From Nocardia niwae NBRC 108934 = DSM 45340 (GTDB taxonomy: Bacteria > Actinomycetota > Actinomycetes > Mycobacteriales > Mycobacteriaceae), in assembly GCF_001613465.1 (NCBI RefSeq), contig NZ_BDCK01000024.1:124001-188000 (forward strand): a stretch of 64,000 nucleotides of DNA, given 5' to 3'. Below the pieces are notes generated by a model, which did no database searches, was not told where the DNA came from, and saw only the letters and a list, made by a program, of their open reading frames with translations. Position numbers and translations under genes: made by a program. Below, in pieces: positions 51,825 to 61,796 of the stretch. Position 1 is the stretch's first letter; every line of letters begins with the position of its first letter.

Positions 51825-52502
51825 ATGCGTCTGCTGATCGTCGAGGATGAGAAACGTTTGGCTCTCACACTGGCAAAAGGCTTGTCGGCCGAGGGCTTTG
51901 CCGTGGATGTGGTGCACGACGGCGCCGAGGGCCTGCATCTGGCGACCACCACCGACTACGACCTGATCATCCTCGACATCATGCTGCCCGGCATGAACGG
52001 CTACCGGGTCTGCGCCGCGCTGCGCGCCGGAGGTCACGAGACGCCGGTGCTCATGCTGACGGCGAAAGACGGTGAGTACGACGAGGCCGAGGGTCTGGAC
52101 ACCGGCGCGGACGACTACCTCAGCAAGCCGTTCTCCTACCTGGTGCTGCTGGCCCGCATTCGTGCTCTCCTGCGCCGCCGGACCCGCGGCGGCGCGCGGG
52201 TGCTGCGCGTCGGCGACCTCGTGGTCGACCCGGGCACTCGGACCTGCCGCCGAGGCACGGAGGAGGTGACGCTGACCGCCAAGGAGTTCGCCGTGCTCGA
52301 GCATCTGGCCGTGCGGGCCGGGCAGGTGGTGTCGAAGGCCGACATCCTGCATCACGTCTGGGACTTCGCCTACGACGGCGATCCGAACATCGTCGAGGTC
52401 TACATCAGCACGTTGCGCCGCAAGATAGACGCGCCGTTCGGGCGCCGATCGATCACCACCGTGCGCGGCGCGGGCTACCGGCTGGCAGCCGACCGTGCCT
52501 GA
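51825..52502 (+). CDS. OmpR-family response regulator
   Basis: A 225-residue regulator with receiver domain (acid pocket E7/D8, phospho-acceptor D51, T79, K101) and a C-terminal winged helix ending in ITTVRGAGYRLA. It overlaps the kinase gene by 8 nt. The CTGAAG repeats just upstream are its likely operator, giving autoregulation and control of the PepSY gene. Confidence 0.92.
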   Translation: MRLLIVEDEKRLALTLAKGLSAEGFAVDVVHDGAEGLHLATTTDYDLIILDIMLPGMNGYRVCAALRAGGHETPVLMLTAKDGEYDEAEGLDTGADDYLSKPFSYLVLLARIRALLRRRTRGGARVLRVGDLVVDPGTRTCRRGTEEVTLTAKEFAVLEHLAVRAGQVVSKADILHHVWDFAYDGDPNIVEVYISTLRRKIDAPFGRRSITTVRGAGYRLAADRA

Positions 52503-53967
52503 GCGCAGCGGCAGGGCCTGGTGGCGTTCGGTCCGCACGCGCACCACGGTGGCGGCGACGGCCGTGGTCGCGGTGGCGCTCACGGCGGCGGGCCTGACGG
52601 TGCTGACGGTGCTGCGGCACAACTTGGTCCACAGCGCGGAATTGCAGGCGGAGACCACCGCGCACGACGTGGCGAGCCAGCTCGAGGCGGGCGCGGATCT
52701 CTCCCGCCTGAGGCTGCCCGACGCCGAAAGCGAACCGGTGCAGATAGTTTCGCTCGACCGGCGGGTTCTCGCGGCCGACGACGACCTGGCGGGAAAGCCA
52801 CCGATGGCCGACTTCGGGCCGTACTCGAAGGGCGTCGAGGACGAGGACGACAACGAAGACGAGGACGGAGACGAAGGCGAGGATGTCGACGAAGACGAAA
52901 GCGGCTCCTCGTCCACGGATCCCGCGTCGGCCGAAGCCGAATTCGCCGACGTATGGCTGACGGTCGACGCCGAGGACGGCCCCCACCCGTTTCGTGTCGC
53001 CGCCCTCGCGGCTCGAACCCCCGGCGGGCAGCCTGCCACCATCTACGCGGGCTCCTCGCTGGAGACCGCCCACAGCGCGGTGGCGGACGCGCGGCAGGCG
53101 ATGCTGATCGGCCTGCCGCCGCTGCTCGCCGTGGTGGCCGTGGTGACCTGGCTGGTCACCCGGCGCGCCCTGCGCCCGGTGGAGGCGATCCGCAGGCAGC
53201 TCGCGGAGATCATGGACGGCGACCTCTCCCGGCGCGTGCCGGATCCGGGCTCCCGTGACGAGATCGGCAGGCTGGCCGGCACCACCAACGCGACGCTCGC
53301 CGCGCTGGAGGAATCCGCCGAACGCCAGCGCCGGTTCATCGCCGATGCCGCCCACGAATTGCGCAGCCCCATCGCGAGTCTGCGCACCCAGCTCGAGGTG
53401 GCACAGGCGCACCCCGAACTTCTGGAACTGGACGGGCTGATCGGCGACACCATCCGGCTGGAACATCTCGCGGCCGACCTGTTGCTACTGGCCCGGCTCG
53501 ACGCGGGCGAACAGCCGCGCGCCGATCGGGTGGACTTGACCGCCCTGGTCCGCGAGGAGCTGGAGCACCGCGTCCGCGACCGGGTCGCCGTGCAGATCGC
53601 GACACCACAGGAGGCCGTTGCGGTCACCGGCAGCCGCACCCAGCTCGCCCGCGTCCTGGGCAACCTCGTCGACAACGCCCAGCGGCATGCCGCGAGCACC
53701 GTCCGCGTCACCGTGGATCGCGACGCCGACGGGCGTGCGGTGCTCTCGGTCACCGATGACGGCCCGGGTGTGCCGCCCGCCGAGCGCGACCGCATCTTCC
53801 AGCGATTCGTCCGCTTGGACGACGCGCGCAGCCGCGACGAAGGCGGCGCCGGTCTCGGCTTGGCCATCGTCCGCGATGTCGTCGAACACCACGGGGGCGC
53901 CATCCGCGTCACCGACGGCGCACCCGGCGCCTGCTTCGTGGTGACGTTGCCCGGGTCGGGTCCCTGA
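52495..53967 (+). CDS. sensor histidine kinase with acidic extracytoplasmic loop
   Basis: A 490-residue kinase: membrane helix at about 18-40, an outside domain to about 200, second helix at about 203-223, HAMP, the dimerisation box FIADAAHELRSPIASL with H287, and an ATPase domain (NLVDNAQRHA, DDGPGVPP, GGAGLGLAIV). The outside domain contains about 20 residues (115-135) made almost only of Asp and Glu. Such clusters bind divalent cations or cationic peptides, so the signal may be of that kind (inference). The GTG start overlaps the regulator gene. Confidence 0.92.
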   Translation: MPERSGRAWWRSVRTRTTVAATAVVAVALTAAGLTVLTVLRHNLVHSAELQAETTAHDVASQLEAGADLSRLRLPDAESEPVQIVSLDRRVLAADDDLAGKPPMADFGPYSKGVEDEDDNEDEDGDEGEDVDEDESGSSSTDPASAEAEFADVWLTVDAEDGPHPFRVAALAARTPGGQPATIYAGSSLETAHSAVADARQAMLIGLPPLLAVVAVVTWLVTRRALRPVEAIRRQLAEIMDGDLSRRVPDPGSRDEIGRLAGTTNATLAALEESAERQRRFIADAAHELRSPIASLRTQLEVAQAHPELLELDGLIGDTIRLEHLAADLLLLARLDAGEQPRADRVDLTALVREELEHRVRDRVAVQIATPQEAVAVTGSRTQLARVLGNLVDNAQRHAASTVRVTVDRDADGRAVLSVTDDGPGVPPAERDRIFQRFVRLDDARSRDEGGAGLGLAIVRDVVEHHGGAIRVTDGAPGACFVVTLPGSGP

Positions 53968-54193
53968 ACTCGGGTCGGCACGCCGGTAGTCGACCGTGAC
54001 GACACTTGCGCACCGTGAAGTTATAGCTGCTGCGCCGGTTCGAAGCTTCGATGTGCGACGCGCGAGAACTCCGGCGCGGCTCCCCACCCCCGTGAAGCCG
54101 CGCGGAGAACAGACGGGCGCGTTGCCGACCCCAGCGGATTGGGGACACGCACGACGTCGAACCGGCGACCGTGTCCGGCGCGAGCGCACTCGT

Positions 54194-55096
54194 TCAGCCT
54201 GCGAGCGCGCTGCGCAATCGCTCGATGACGATCCTCCGGGCGGCACGTCCCTCCGGAGTAGGGGTCAGCGGGTAGACATGCGGGAGCCCGGGTCCTTCGT
54301 GAAAGTCCACCGTGACCCCCGCGCCGCGCGCCGCCTCCACCAGCAGGCGGGTGTCCGGGTGCAGGATGTCGTCGGTGCCGCAGAAGACCGTCAGCGGACC
54401 CAGCCCGCGCGGGTCGGCGGCGAGCGGGCTGACTCGCGGGTCGGCGAGGCCGAGATCGCCCCGCCAGTGCTCGATGAACACCCGGGATCCCGCGACACCC
54501 AGCCACGGGTCGCGGGGCTGCACGACGGGGATCTCAGGGTTGGTCAGGGAGAGGTCGAGCGCGGGCGCGATCAGCACGGTGCCAGGCAGTCGCACCGACG
54601 AGTCGTCGCGCAGCACCACCGCGGTCGACAGAGCGATCTGCCCGCCGGCGGAATCTCCTGCCAGGCAGACGTTTCCGTAGGTCTCACGGTTGGCGAGCAC
54701 CAGCTCCGCGAAGCCCTGCACGACCGGCCCGGCCGTCCCGAACGGAATCAGCGGGTAGATCGGGACCGTCACGGCCGCGCCGGCATCGGCGGCGACGGCC
54801 GCGCAGAGCGCCCAGTGCTGTGGGGCGATCTCGTGCACCCAGCCGCCGCCGTGCGCGTACACGACATTGCCCCGAGGCGACCGTCCGCGCGGAGTGAGCG
54901 TGTAGACCGGCCAGCCGCCGCGCCGGTCCACCGCGATCGCCACATCGGCGCGCAGGCGGCGCGGCGGACCGTAGCGCCGGGGCCGCACGCTCAGGTCGCG
55001 AACCCGCTCACGCGCCGCGCCGGCGTCGATGAACACACGATTGGCGCGCGTCGCCGTCAAGTATCCGCGCACGATCTGGTTGGCCAGACTCGCCAT
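54194..55096 (-). CDS. alpha/beta hydrolase, hormone-sensitive-lipase-like esterase
   Basis: A 300-residue esterase with the oxyanion motif HGGGW, the nucleophile elbow GDSAGG, and the Asp/His of the triad near GTDDILHP and GLPHVYP. It belongs to the HSL/LipW-type family common in mycobacteria and acts on short-chain esters. There is no signal peptide. GGAGGAG lies 6 nt before ATG 55096. Confidence 0.9.
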   Translation of the reverse strand: MASLANQIVRGYLTATRANRVFIDAGAARERVRDLSVRPRRYGPPRRLRADVAIAVDRRGGWPVYTLTPRGRSPRGNVVYAHGGGWVHEIAPQHWALCAAVAADAGAAVTVPIYPLIPFGTAGPVVQGFAELVLANRETYGNVCLAGDSAGGQIALSTAVVLRDDSSVRLPGTVLIAPALDLSLTNPEIPVVQPRDPWLGVAGSRVFIEHWRGDLGLADPRVSPLAADPRGLGPLTVFCGTDDILHPDTRLLVEAARGAGVTVDFHEGPGLPHVYPLTPTPEGRAARRIVIERLRSALAG

Positions 55097-55220
55097 CACA
55101 TCTCCTCCGCTTCGGGCGACGAATGGACGTCGAGTCCTCCAGCGCCTCGGGAGGCGATTGTGCCGCAGACGAGGCCCGGGCAGGCGGCAGACGTCGGCGC
55201 GAGCCGGGAAAGGCGTGCGA

Positions 55221-56366
55221 TCAGGAGAGTTTCAGGCTGCGCCCGATGATCTCCTTCATGATCTCGGTGGTGCCGCCGTAGATGGTCTGGATGCGGGCGT
55301 CCATGTAGGCCTTGGCGATCGGGTATTCCTTCATGTAGCCGTATCCGCCGTGCAGCTGCAGGCAGCGGTTGATCAGGTCGAGCTGCTCCTCGGTGCTCCA
55401 CCACTTGGCCATCGCCGCGTCCTCCGCGGTCAGCTTGCCCTCGTTGAGCAGTTCGATGAACTTGTCCACCATCAGGCGCACCGCGGTGGTCTTGGTGGCC
55501 AATTCGGCGAGCACGAAGCGGGTGTTCTGCAGCGCGCCGATCGGCTTACCGAACGCCTTGCGGTCGCGCACGTACTGGATGGTCATCTCCAGGCAGGACT
55601 CCATGGCCGCCGCCGCCATGACGGCGATGGACAGCCGCTCCTGCGGCAGGTTGTGCATCAGGTGGAGGAAGCCCATGCCCTCGGTGCCGAGCAGGTTCTT
55701 GCCGGGCACGCGGACGTCGGTGAAGCTCAGCTCGGCGGTGTCCTGGGCCTTGAGGCCGAGCTTGTCCAGGTTGCGGCCGCGCTCGAAACCGGGCATGCCG
55801 CGCTCCACCACGAACAGGCTGAAGCCCATCGCCCCCTTCTCCGGGTCGGTCTGCGCCACCACGATCACGATGTCGGAGTTGATGCCGTTGGTGATGAACG
55901 TCTTGGCGCCGTTGAGGATCCAGTCGTCTCCGTCGCGCACCGCGCGGGTCTTGATGCCCTGCAGGTCCGAACCGGTGCCCGGCTCGGTCATCGCGATCGC
56001 GGTGATGATCTCACCGGCGCAGAAGCCGGGCAACCAGCGCTGCTTCTGCTCGTCATTGGCCAACTCGAGCAGATAAGGCGCGATCACATCGTTGTGCAGC
56101 GAGAAGCCGAGACCGGAGTACTGACCGCGCACGCACTCCTCCGAGACGATGGCGTTGTAGCGGAAATCCTTCACCCCGCCGCCGCCGTACTGCTCCGGCA
56201 TGGCCATGCCGAGGAAGCCCTGCTTGCCCGCCTCGAGCCACACCTCCCGGTCGACGATGCCCTGCTCCTCCCACTTCGCGTGATTCGGCGCGACATGCTG
56301 ATCGAGAAACTTGCGGAACGACTCCCGGAACAGTTCGTGCTCGGGTTCGAACAGTGTGCGTTCCAC
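55221..56366 (-). CDS. acyl-CoA dehydrogenase
   Basis: A 381-residue FAD enzyme with the family signatures AMTEPGTGSDLQGI (FAD/substrate) and QLHGGYGYMKEYP at the C-terminus. It is closest in layout to long-chain or isovaleryl-type dehydrogenases of mycobacteria (FadE). The catalytic base (usually Glu in the last third) is probably the E of YMKEYP. The precise substrate is unknown. It lies upstream of the esterase on the same strand, 124 bp apart. Confidence 0.9.
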   Translation of the reverse strand: MERTLFEPEHELFRESFRKFLDQHVAPNHAKWEEQGIVDREVWLEAGKQGFLGMAMPEQYGGGGVKDFRYNAIVSEECVRGQYSGLGFSLHNDVIAPYLLELANDEQKQRWLPGFCAGEIITAIAMTEPGTGSDLQGIKTRAVRDGDDWILNGAKTFITNGINSDIVIVVAQTDPEKGAMGFSLFVVERGMPGFERGRNLDKLGLKAQDTAELSFTDVRVPGKNLLGTEGMGFLHLMHNLPQERLSIAVMAAAAMESCLEMTIQYVRDRKAFGKPIGALQNTRFVLAELATKTTAVRLMVDKFIELLNEGKLTAEDAAMAKWWSTEEQLDLINRCLQLHGGYGYMKEYPIAKAYMDARIQTIYGGTTEIMKEIIGRSLKLS

Positions 56367-57034
56367 GCCAACCTCCTAGTGACCACACCGGCCGGTCCAC
56401 ACCGACCAGTCGTTGCCCATACCGTACCCGGAAAGAGAATCGCTGTTCACTTCTGGGGCCGGAACCATGGTCTCACCAGGAGCGGCGAACTGGGTCGAGA
56501 ACAGCGGACGAGATTCTCGGCAAACGGCCGCGAAAGCTTCCGGCGATCCGAAGGGACCACAGAGGCGTGCGATCCGCAGACCGCCGATTCGCGGGAGGAC
56601 GATCTGTCGACCCACCGGCCGGGCGCTACCCGGCCTGCGCGCGCTCGCCGGTCGAGCGGACGAACTGGGACGACGACGGACAAACGATGAGGCCATCCGG
56701 GCTGAAGCACCACCAGGCCCGGCGATGCCGCTCGCACACACGACGGCCGGCCGGAACCCGTGCGATCTGCCACGCCGCGCGCGAGCAGTTGCCGTCACTC
56801 GACTACCCGACACCCCTGCTCGCCAGTGCTGATGCGATCACTCAGCCCTGCCGCTGGAGAAGTCGCCGTAGCGCCGACACGACAGCGAGGATGTCCGGCG
56901 GCTCCCTGCCGGACGGAGGGCGCTGATCGAGCGTGGAACCGATCGAGCCCGAACCCACCGCTGCCGGCGAATCGGGCGACGTGAACCGCTCCAGCCGTGC
57001 GCGGCACCGGCGCGAAGGATCGAAGCCGGAACCG
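56367..57034. other. non-coding stretch of 668 bp
   Basis: Open frames here are unsupported: codon use is not that of local genes and no motif is recognised on either strand. It may contain old gene remnants, but none could be identified. Confidence 0.5.
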
Positions 57035-57931
57035 TCAGCGGTTCAGCCAGCCCCGCAGACGCCCCACCAAGGTGCGGCCGCGGTCGCGAGCCCGTTCGGC
57101 GAAGAGGAAGTTCATCTCCTCCTCGAGCGCCTTGCGCACCACGTCGCGGAATTCCGTGGCGGCGGCGTGCATATCGCCGGCGTTGCGCCAGGGCGCCGGA
57201 TCGATGGGCGCGCCCGCGGAGAAATAGAAGCGCTCCGGGCGCGGGATCACGGTGGGACCGACGCCGCGGATGAGCGGCGGCGTGAGATCGCGGCTGAGCC
57301 CGAGCGCTTCCACGGTCCAGCGCAGCGGCCGCAGCAGCGGGTGATCGCCGTCCACCACGATGTCGTACGCGTCGTCGACGCCGATCATCGCGACCGGGAC
57401 GATGGGCGCACCCGCCTCGATGGCCATGCGCGCGAACCCGCTGCGCCCCTCCCACTTGAGCAGGTACTTCTCGTTCTTGCGGCGGACCGCCTCCCGCCCA
57501 CCGCCGGGGAACACCATCACGGCCTCGCCGCGCCGCAGCAGCGCCAGGCAGTTGGCCCGGGTGCCGCGCACCGCGCCGTAGCGGTGCAGTAGGTGCCGCA
57601 CACCGGGCACATTGATCAGCACGTTCTCGGCGAGCCCGCGGATCAGGCGGCCGCGGCGGCGCAGCACCTCGGGCAGCAGCATCGGCGCGTCGATGCCGCC
57701 CAGCAGGTTGTGGTTACCGACCAGCAGCACCGGGCCGTCGGCCGGGATGTTCTCCAAGCCGTAGAACCGCGGACTGGTCCACGCACGCAGCGGAGCCAGC
57801 AGGGTGTCGATCACCCGCAGATCGGTGTCGGTCAGCGAGACCGACAGCGGCGCTCCGTCGGTGAGCGGCCGGTCGGCGCTGTTCGCGGCGCCGGAGCGCC
57901 GGGTGCGGGAATCGGAGCGGGCGTCCGACAT
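57035..57931 (-). CDS. glycerolipid-type acyltransferase (LPLAT superfamily)
   Basis: A 298-residue membrane-associated acyltransferase. The acceptor motif is NHNLLGGID, longer between His and Asp than the classic HX4D, and the second motif is VFPGGGREA, as in the MGAT/DGAT-like branch. It likely acylates a glycerol-based lipid. GGAGGG precedes the ATG at 57931. Confidence 0.82.
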   Translation of the reverse strand: MSDARSDSRTRRSGAANSADRPLTDGAPLSVSLTDTDLRVIDTLLAPLRAWTSPRFYGLENIPADGPVLLVGNHNLLGGIDAPMLLPEVLRRRGRLIRGLAENVLINVPGVRHLLHRYGAVRGTRANCLALLRRGEAVMVFPGGGREAVRRKNEKYLLKWEGRSGFARMAIEAGAPIVPVAMIGVDDAYDIVVDGDHPLLRPLRWTVEALGLSRDLTPPLIRGVGPTVIPRPERFYFSAGAPIDPAPWRNAGDMHAAATEFRDVVRKALEEEMNFLFAERARDRGRTLVGRLRGWLNR

Positions 57932-58427
57932 GAACCCTCCTGGTGTCGATTCGATGACGATAGCGCAACGAAATCGACTGCGTCGCACCGGATGTGCGCG
58001 TCACGTCGCGACACGCCTGGTTCGGCCGATCGACCAGCTCATTCGCCACCCCGGCAAGCACGTCGCGAACTCGCAGTCGAGGTGCCGTCCGAGGCGGTCG
58101 GCGCGTCGCTCCGACGCACCCCACATCCCACCGATGTTGTGGACGCGCGAGCGACCCGCCCGACGCCCGGTGGAAGTGCGCGCCAGTCTGCCATCGCAGC
58201 CTGTGCGGCGGTGAGCAGTCCGACGGTGGGCGAGTTCCGGGCGGCCGACTGCCGTGACGCCGGGGCAGATCCGGCTCGTGCGCACAACGCGATGCGCCGC
58301 GACGCGTCGGGCCGGCTCGGAACTCCGCGTTGTCGGCGGGTCGATGTCGATCCGCGCGAGGCGTTCCGCACCAGCAGGACGAGCCACGCGGCAAGGCCGG
58401 ATCAACGCTCGGGAAGATACGCTCGCC
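57932..58427. other. non-coding stretch of 496 bp
   Basis: No gene is supported. Frames across it lack a plausible start site and recognisable motif. Confidence 0.5.
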
Positions 58428-59984
58428 CTACTCCTGCGTACCGGTCGTGCCCGCGTGCGCGTACTCCGACACAGCGGCGGCGAGCGCGTGCGGGACGCGC
58501 GCGCGAACGCGGGTCCCGCCCTCCTCGTGCTCCGAGCCCAGGATGCGGCCGTCGGCGTGGATCCGGGCGAGCAGATCGCCGCGCGTGTACGGCAGCAGCA
58601 CGCTGATCTCCACGTCCAAGCCGCCGAGCATTTCGGCGAGCCGCTCGCGTAGCGCGTCGATGCCATGGCCGTTGTGCGCGGAGACGAACGACGCGTCCGG
58701 CAGTAGCGCACGCAGGTTCGTGAGCTCGGTCGGGCCCATCGCGTCGGTCTTGTTCACCACCAGCAGTTCCGGTGGGGCGGGCGTGCCGGATTCCTTGATC
58801 ACGTCGGTGATGACCTCGCGGACCGCCTTGATCTGCTCGGCGGGCAGGGCGTCGGAGCCGTCCACCACGTGCAGCAGCAGGTCGGCCCCGGTCACCTCCT
58901 CCAAGGTGGAGCGGAACGCCTCGACCAGCTGGGTCGGCAGATGCCGCACGAAGCCGACAGTGTCGGTGAAGACGACCTCGCGCCCGTCGTCCAGCTCGGC
59001 CCGGCGGGTGGTCGGATCGAGGGTGGCGAACAGGGCGTCCTGAACCAGCACGCCGGATCCGGTCAGCTTGTTCATCAGGCTCGACTTGCCCGCATTGGTG
59101 TAGCCGACGATGGCGACGGACGGGATGCCGCTGGAGGTGCGGCGCGCCCGCATGGTGTCGCGCGCGGTCTTCATCTCCCGGATCTCCCGGCGCAGCTTGG
59201 CCATGCGCTCGCGGATGCGGCGACGATCGGTTTCGATCTTGGTCTCACCGGGCCCGCGCAGACCCACGCCGCCGTTGCTGCCCGCGCGACCACCGGCCTG
59301 CCGGGACATCGACTCACCCCAGCCGCGCAGCCGGGGCAGCATGTACTCCATCTGGGCCAGCGAAACCTGCGCCTTGCCCTCCCTGGAGGTGGCGTGCTGG
59401 GCGAAGATATCCAGGATCAGCGCGGTCCGGTCGACCACCTTGACCTTGACCACCTTCTCCAGCGCGGTCAGCTGCGCGGGGGTCAGTTCGCCGTCGCAGA
59501 TGACGGTGTCGGCACCGGTCTCCAGCACCACGGAGCGCAGCTCGTCGGCCTTGCCGGAGCCGATGTAGGTGGCCGGATCCGGCCGGTCGCGGCGCTGGAT
59601 CAGCGCTTGGAGCACCTCGGAGCCCGCGGTTTCGGCGAGCGCCGCCAGTTCGGCCATGCTCGCCTCGGCCTGCGCGGCGGTTCCGGCGGTCCAGACCCCC
59701 ACCAGCACGACGCGCTCCAGGCGCAGCTGCCGGTACTCGACCTCGGTGATGTCGGCGAGTTCGGTGGACAGGCCCGCCACCCGCCGCAGCGAGCTGCGGT
59801 CCTCCAACTGGAGTTCGCCCACCGTCGGATCGGCTGACCAGCCCGAGCGGTCCATCCTGGCTCGGTGCTCGGCGACTACGTCGCCGGTCGCGGTATCGTC
59901 GCCGGTCACGGCGTCGTCCGCCGCGGCGGTGTCGTCGTCGCTCGCGTCCGCCGGAGTGAATTCATACGTCTCTGATTTCCTCAT
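58428..59984 (-). CDS. hflX: ribosome-associated GTPase HflX
   Basis: A 518-residue GTPase with the HflX N-terminal domain (ATYIGSGKADEL, RTALILDIFAQHATSREGKAQ in two parts), the glycine-rich linker GGRAGSNGGVGLRGPGETKIE, and a G domain (G1 GYTNAGKSS, G3 DTVGF, G4 NKTD). It splits stalled ribosomes. A nonconserved acidic/Thr-rich N-terminal extension of about 45 residues is present. ATG 59984 was chosen over two upstream alternatives. It is last in the block miaA-rRNA methyltransferase-dapF-hflX. Confidence 0.94.
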   Translation of the reverse strand: MRKSETYEFTPADASDDDTAAADDAVTGDDTATGDVVAEHRARMDRSGWSADPTVGELQLEDRSSLRRVAGLSTELADITEVEYRQLRLERVVLVGVWTAGTAAQAEASMAELAALAETAGSEVLQALIQRRDRPDPATYIGSGKADELRSVVLETGADTVICDGELTPAQLTALEKVVKVKVVDRTALILDIFAQHATSREGKAQVSLAQMEYMLPRLRGWGESMSRQAGGRAGSNGGVGLRGPGETKIETDRRRIRERMAKLRREIREMKTARDTMRARRTSSGIPSVAIVGYTNAGKSSLMNKLTGSGVLVQDALFATLDPTTRRAELDDGREVVFTDTVGFVRHLPTQLVEAFRSTLEEVTGADLLLHVVDGSDALPAEQIKAVREVITDVIKESGTPAPPELLVVNKTDAMGPTELTNLRALLPDASFVSAHNGHGIDALRERLAEMLGGLDVEISVLLPYTRGDLLARIHADGRILGSEHEEGGTRVRARVPHALAAAVSEYAHAGTTGTQE

Positions 59985-60047
59985 ACACCATCCATGCTGC
60001 CACGACATCACCGCAGCACGCACCCGGTTATCTGGAGGCGGCGCCGC

Positions 60048-60935
60048 TCACAGATCGTTCCACCACGATCCGGCGAGGCGGCCCGTGGCGACCAGCGCCG
60101 ACGGCCCGCGCAGCCACGCCCTGCCGCGCTCGAGCCCGACGGTGAGCTCACCCCCCGGCACCCGCACCGCCACCCGGCCGGTGTCCTCGGCGATCCGGAA
60201 GCCGTCGGCGGCCAGCGCCGCGGCGGCCGCGGCGACGGTTCCCGTTCCACAGGAACGGGTTTCGCCCACACCGCGCTCGTAGACCCGCATGTCGACCGAT
60301 CGCTCGGCGTCCAGCGCGGTGACGATCTCGACGTTCACGCCGTGCGGGAACAGGTCCGGGTCGAAGCCGGGCGGCACGGTCAGATCGAGCTTGCCGAGCG
60401 CGTCCGCCGACATTCCCGGATCGACGCAGGCCAGATGGGGATTGCCCACATCGATGCCGATCCCGGGCAGCGCCCAGCCCGCGATCGTCGCGGTGGACGC
60501 GCCGAGTTCGCGCACCTGGCCCATGTCGACGGTGACATCCCCGGCGACCGAATCCCCGGCGTGCACCGTGACCGGACGCGCCCCGGCGCGGCTGCCGACG
60601 ACGAAGCTGCCGCGGGTCTCCAGTCCCGATGCGGTCAGGTAATGGGCGAACACGCGCACACCGTTGCCGCACATCTCGGCGATCGAGCCGTCGGCGTTGC
60701 GGTAGTCCATGAACCAGTCCTCGGCGCCGACGCCTTCCGGGATATCCGCCAGCACACCGGCGGCCAGCAGTGCGCCGGCCCGCGCGACCCGCAGCACACC
60801 GTCCGCGCCGAGCCCGCGGCGGCGATCGCACAGCGCGCCGACCTGCTCGGCCGTCAGCGCCAGGTCGGCCTGCGGGTCCGGCAGCACCACGAAGTCGTTC
60901 TGGGTGCCGTGGCCCTTGGTGAACTCGATGTCCAC
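60048..60935 (-). CDS. dapF: diaminopimelate epimerase
   Basis: The 295-residue enzyme converts LL- to meso-diaminopimelate for lysine and peptidoglycan. The two catalytic cysteines are C89 in MCGNGVR and the one in RSCGTGTVA (about 227). Length is typical. It is 24 nt downstream of the rRNA methyltransferase gene. Confidence 0.96.
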   Translation of the reverse strand: MDIEFTKGHGTQNDFVVLPDPQADLALTAEQVGALCDRRRGLGADGVLRVARAGALLAAGVLADIPEGVGAEDWFMDYRNADGSIAEMCGNGVRVFAHYLTASGLETRGSFVVGSRAGARPVTVHAGDSVAGDVTVDMGQVRELGASTATIAGWALPGIGIDVGNPHLACVDPGMSADALGKLDLTVPPGFDPDLFPHGVNVEIVTALDAERSVDMRVYERGVGETRSCGTGTVAAAAAALAADGFRIAEDTGRVAVRVPGGELTVGLERGRAWLRGPSALVATGRLAGSWWNDL

Positions 60936-60959
60936 GGGTGATGTCTCCCTATCTCGTCG

Positions 60960-61796
60960 TCATCTGGCAAACGTCCGGCGCTGCCGGGAAATTTCGTAGA
61001 GCGCCACCGCCGCGGCCGAGGGCGCCCCCAGCGAGCTGGCCGTACCGCCCATCGGGATGTGCACCATGTCGTCGCAGGCGGTCTGCCAGGCGGAGCTCAT
61101 CCCGCTGGTCTCGTTGCCGACGACGAGAATGGTCGCTTCGGTGAAGTCGTAGTCGTAGGCGGCGTGCCTGCCGTGCTCGTCGGTTCCGACGATGCGGGTC
61201 GGGATGCCGCGGCGCACCTGCCGGTTGCGGAACTCCAGCACCTGCGCGGGCCCGGCGGCGCGGAACACCGGCACGGCGAACAGCGAACCGGTCGAGGCGC
61301 GCACCGCAAGCGGGTCGTACTGATCGGCGCCGTGCCCGGTGACGACGACCCCGCTGGCGCCGAACGCGTCCGCCGAGCGAATCAGGGTGCCCAGGTTGCC
61401 GGGCGAATTGGGCCGGTCGAACACCACGACCACCGGCGCGTCCTCCCCCGGCTCGCCCGGCTCGAACGTTTCCAGCTCGGGCTGCCGCGACTGGGCCACC
61501 GCCACCAATTCCGGGATACCGCCCGACTTTTCGCCGAGTTCGGCCATCAGCTCGGGCACCAAGCCCACCTGCGGCACGCCGCTGGTGTCCAGCACTTCGC
61601 GGGCCCAGCTCGACAGCTCCGGGCCGCCGAGCCGGTACAGCAGCGTCTCCAGCGGCCAGTCGTTGGCCATGGCCTGCGTGATCGGACGGACCCCTTGCAC
61701 CAGGAAACGGCCGTCGCGATGACGCTTGGTGCGGTTGTTGAGGTAGGCCTGCCACACCTGGACGGAGGCGTTGCGCGTGCTCACACGTCGGGTCAC
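60960..61796 (-). CDS. TrmH/SpoU-family RNA methyltransferase
   Basis: A 278-residue SPOUT methyltransferase. The AdoMet-binding knot motifs are FDRPNSPGNLGTLIRSADAFG (given here as VVFDRPNSPGNLG plus TLIRSADAFG), LVVGNETSGM and IPMGGTASSLGAPSAAAVAL. It probably 2'-O-methylates rRNA or tRNA. GTG 61796 overlaps the miaA stop (GTGA). In mycobacteria this place between miaA and dapF is not usually occupied by such a gene (from memory). Confidence 0.9.
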   Translation of the reverse strand: MTRRVSTRNASVQVWQAYLNNRTKRHRDGRFLVQGVRPITQAMANDWPLETLLYRLGGPELSSWAREVLDTSGVPQVGLVPELMAELGEKSGGIPELVAVAQSRQPELETFEPGEPGEDAPVVVVFDRPNSPGNLGTLIRSADAFGASGVVVTGHGADQYDPLAVRASTGSLFAVPVFRAAGPAQVLEFRNRQVRRGIPTRIVGTDEHGRHAAYDYDFTEATILVVGNETSGMSSAWQTACDDMVHIPMGGTASSLGAPSAAAVALYEISRQRRTFAR

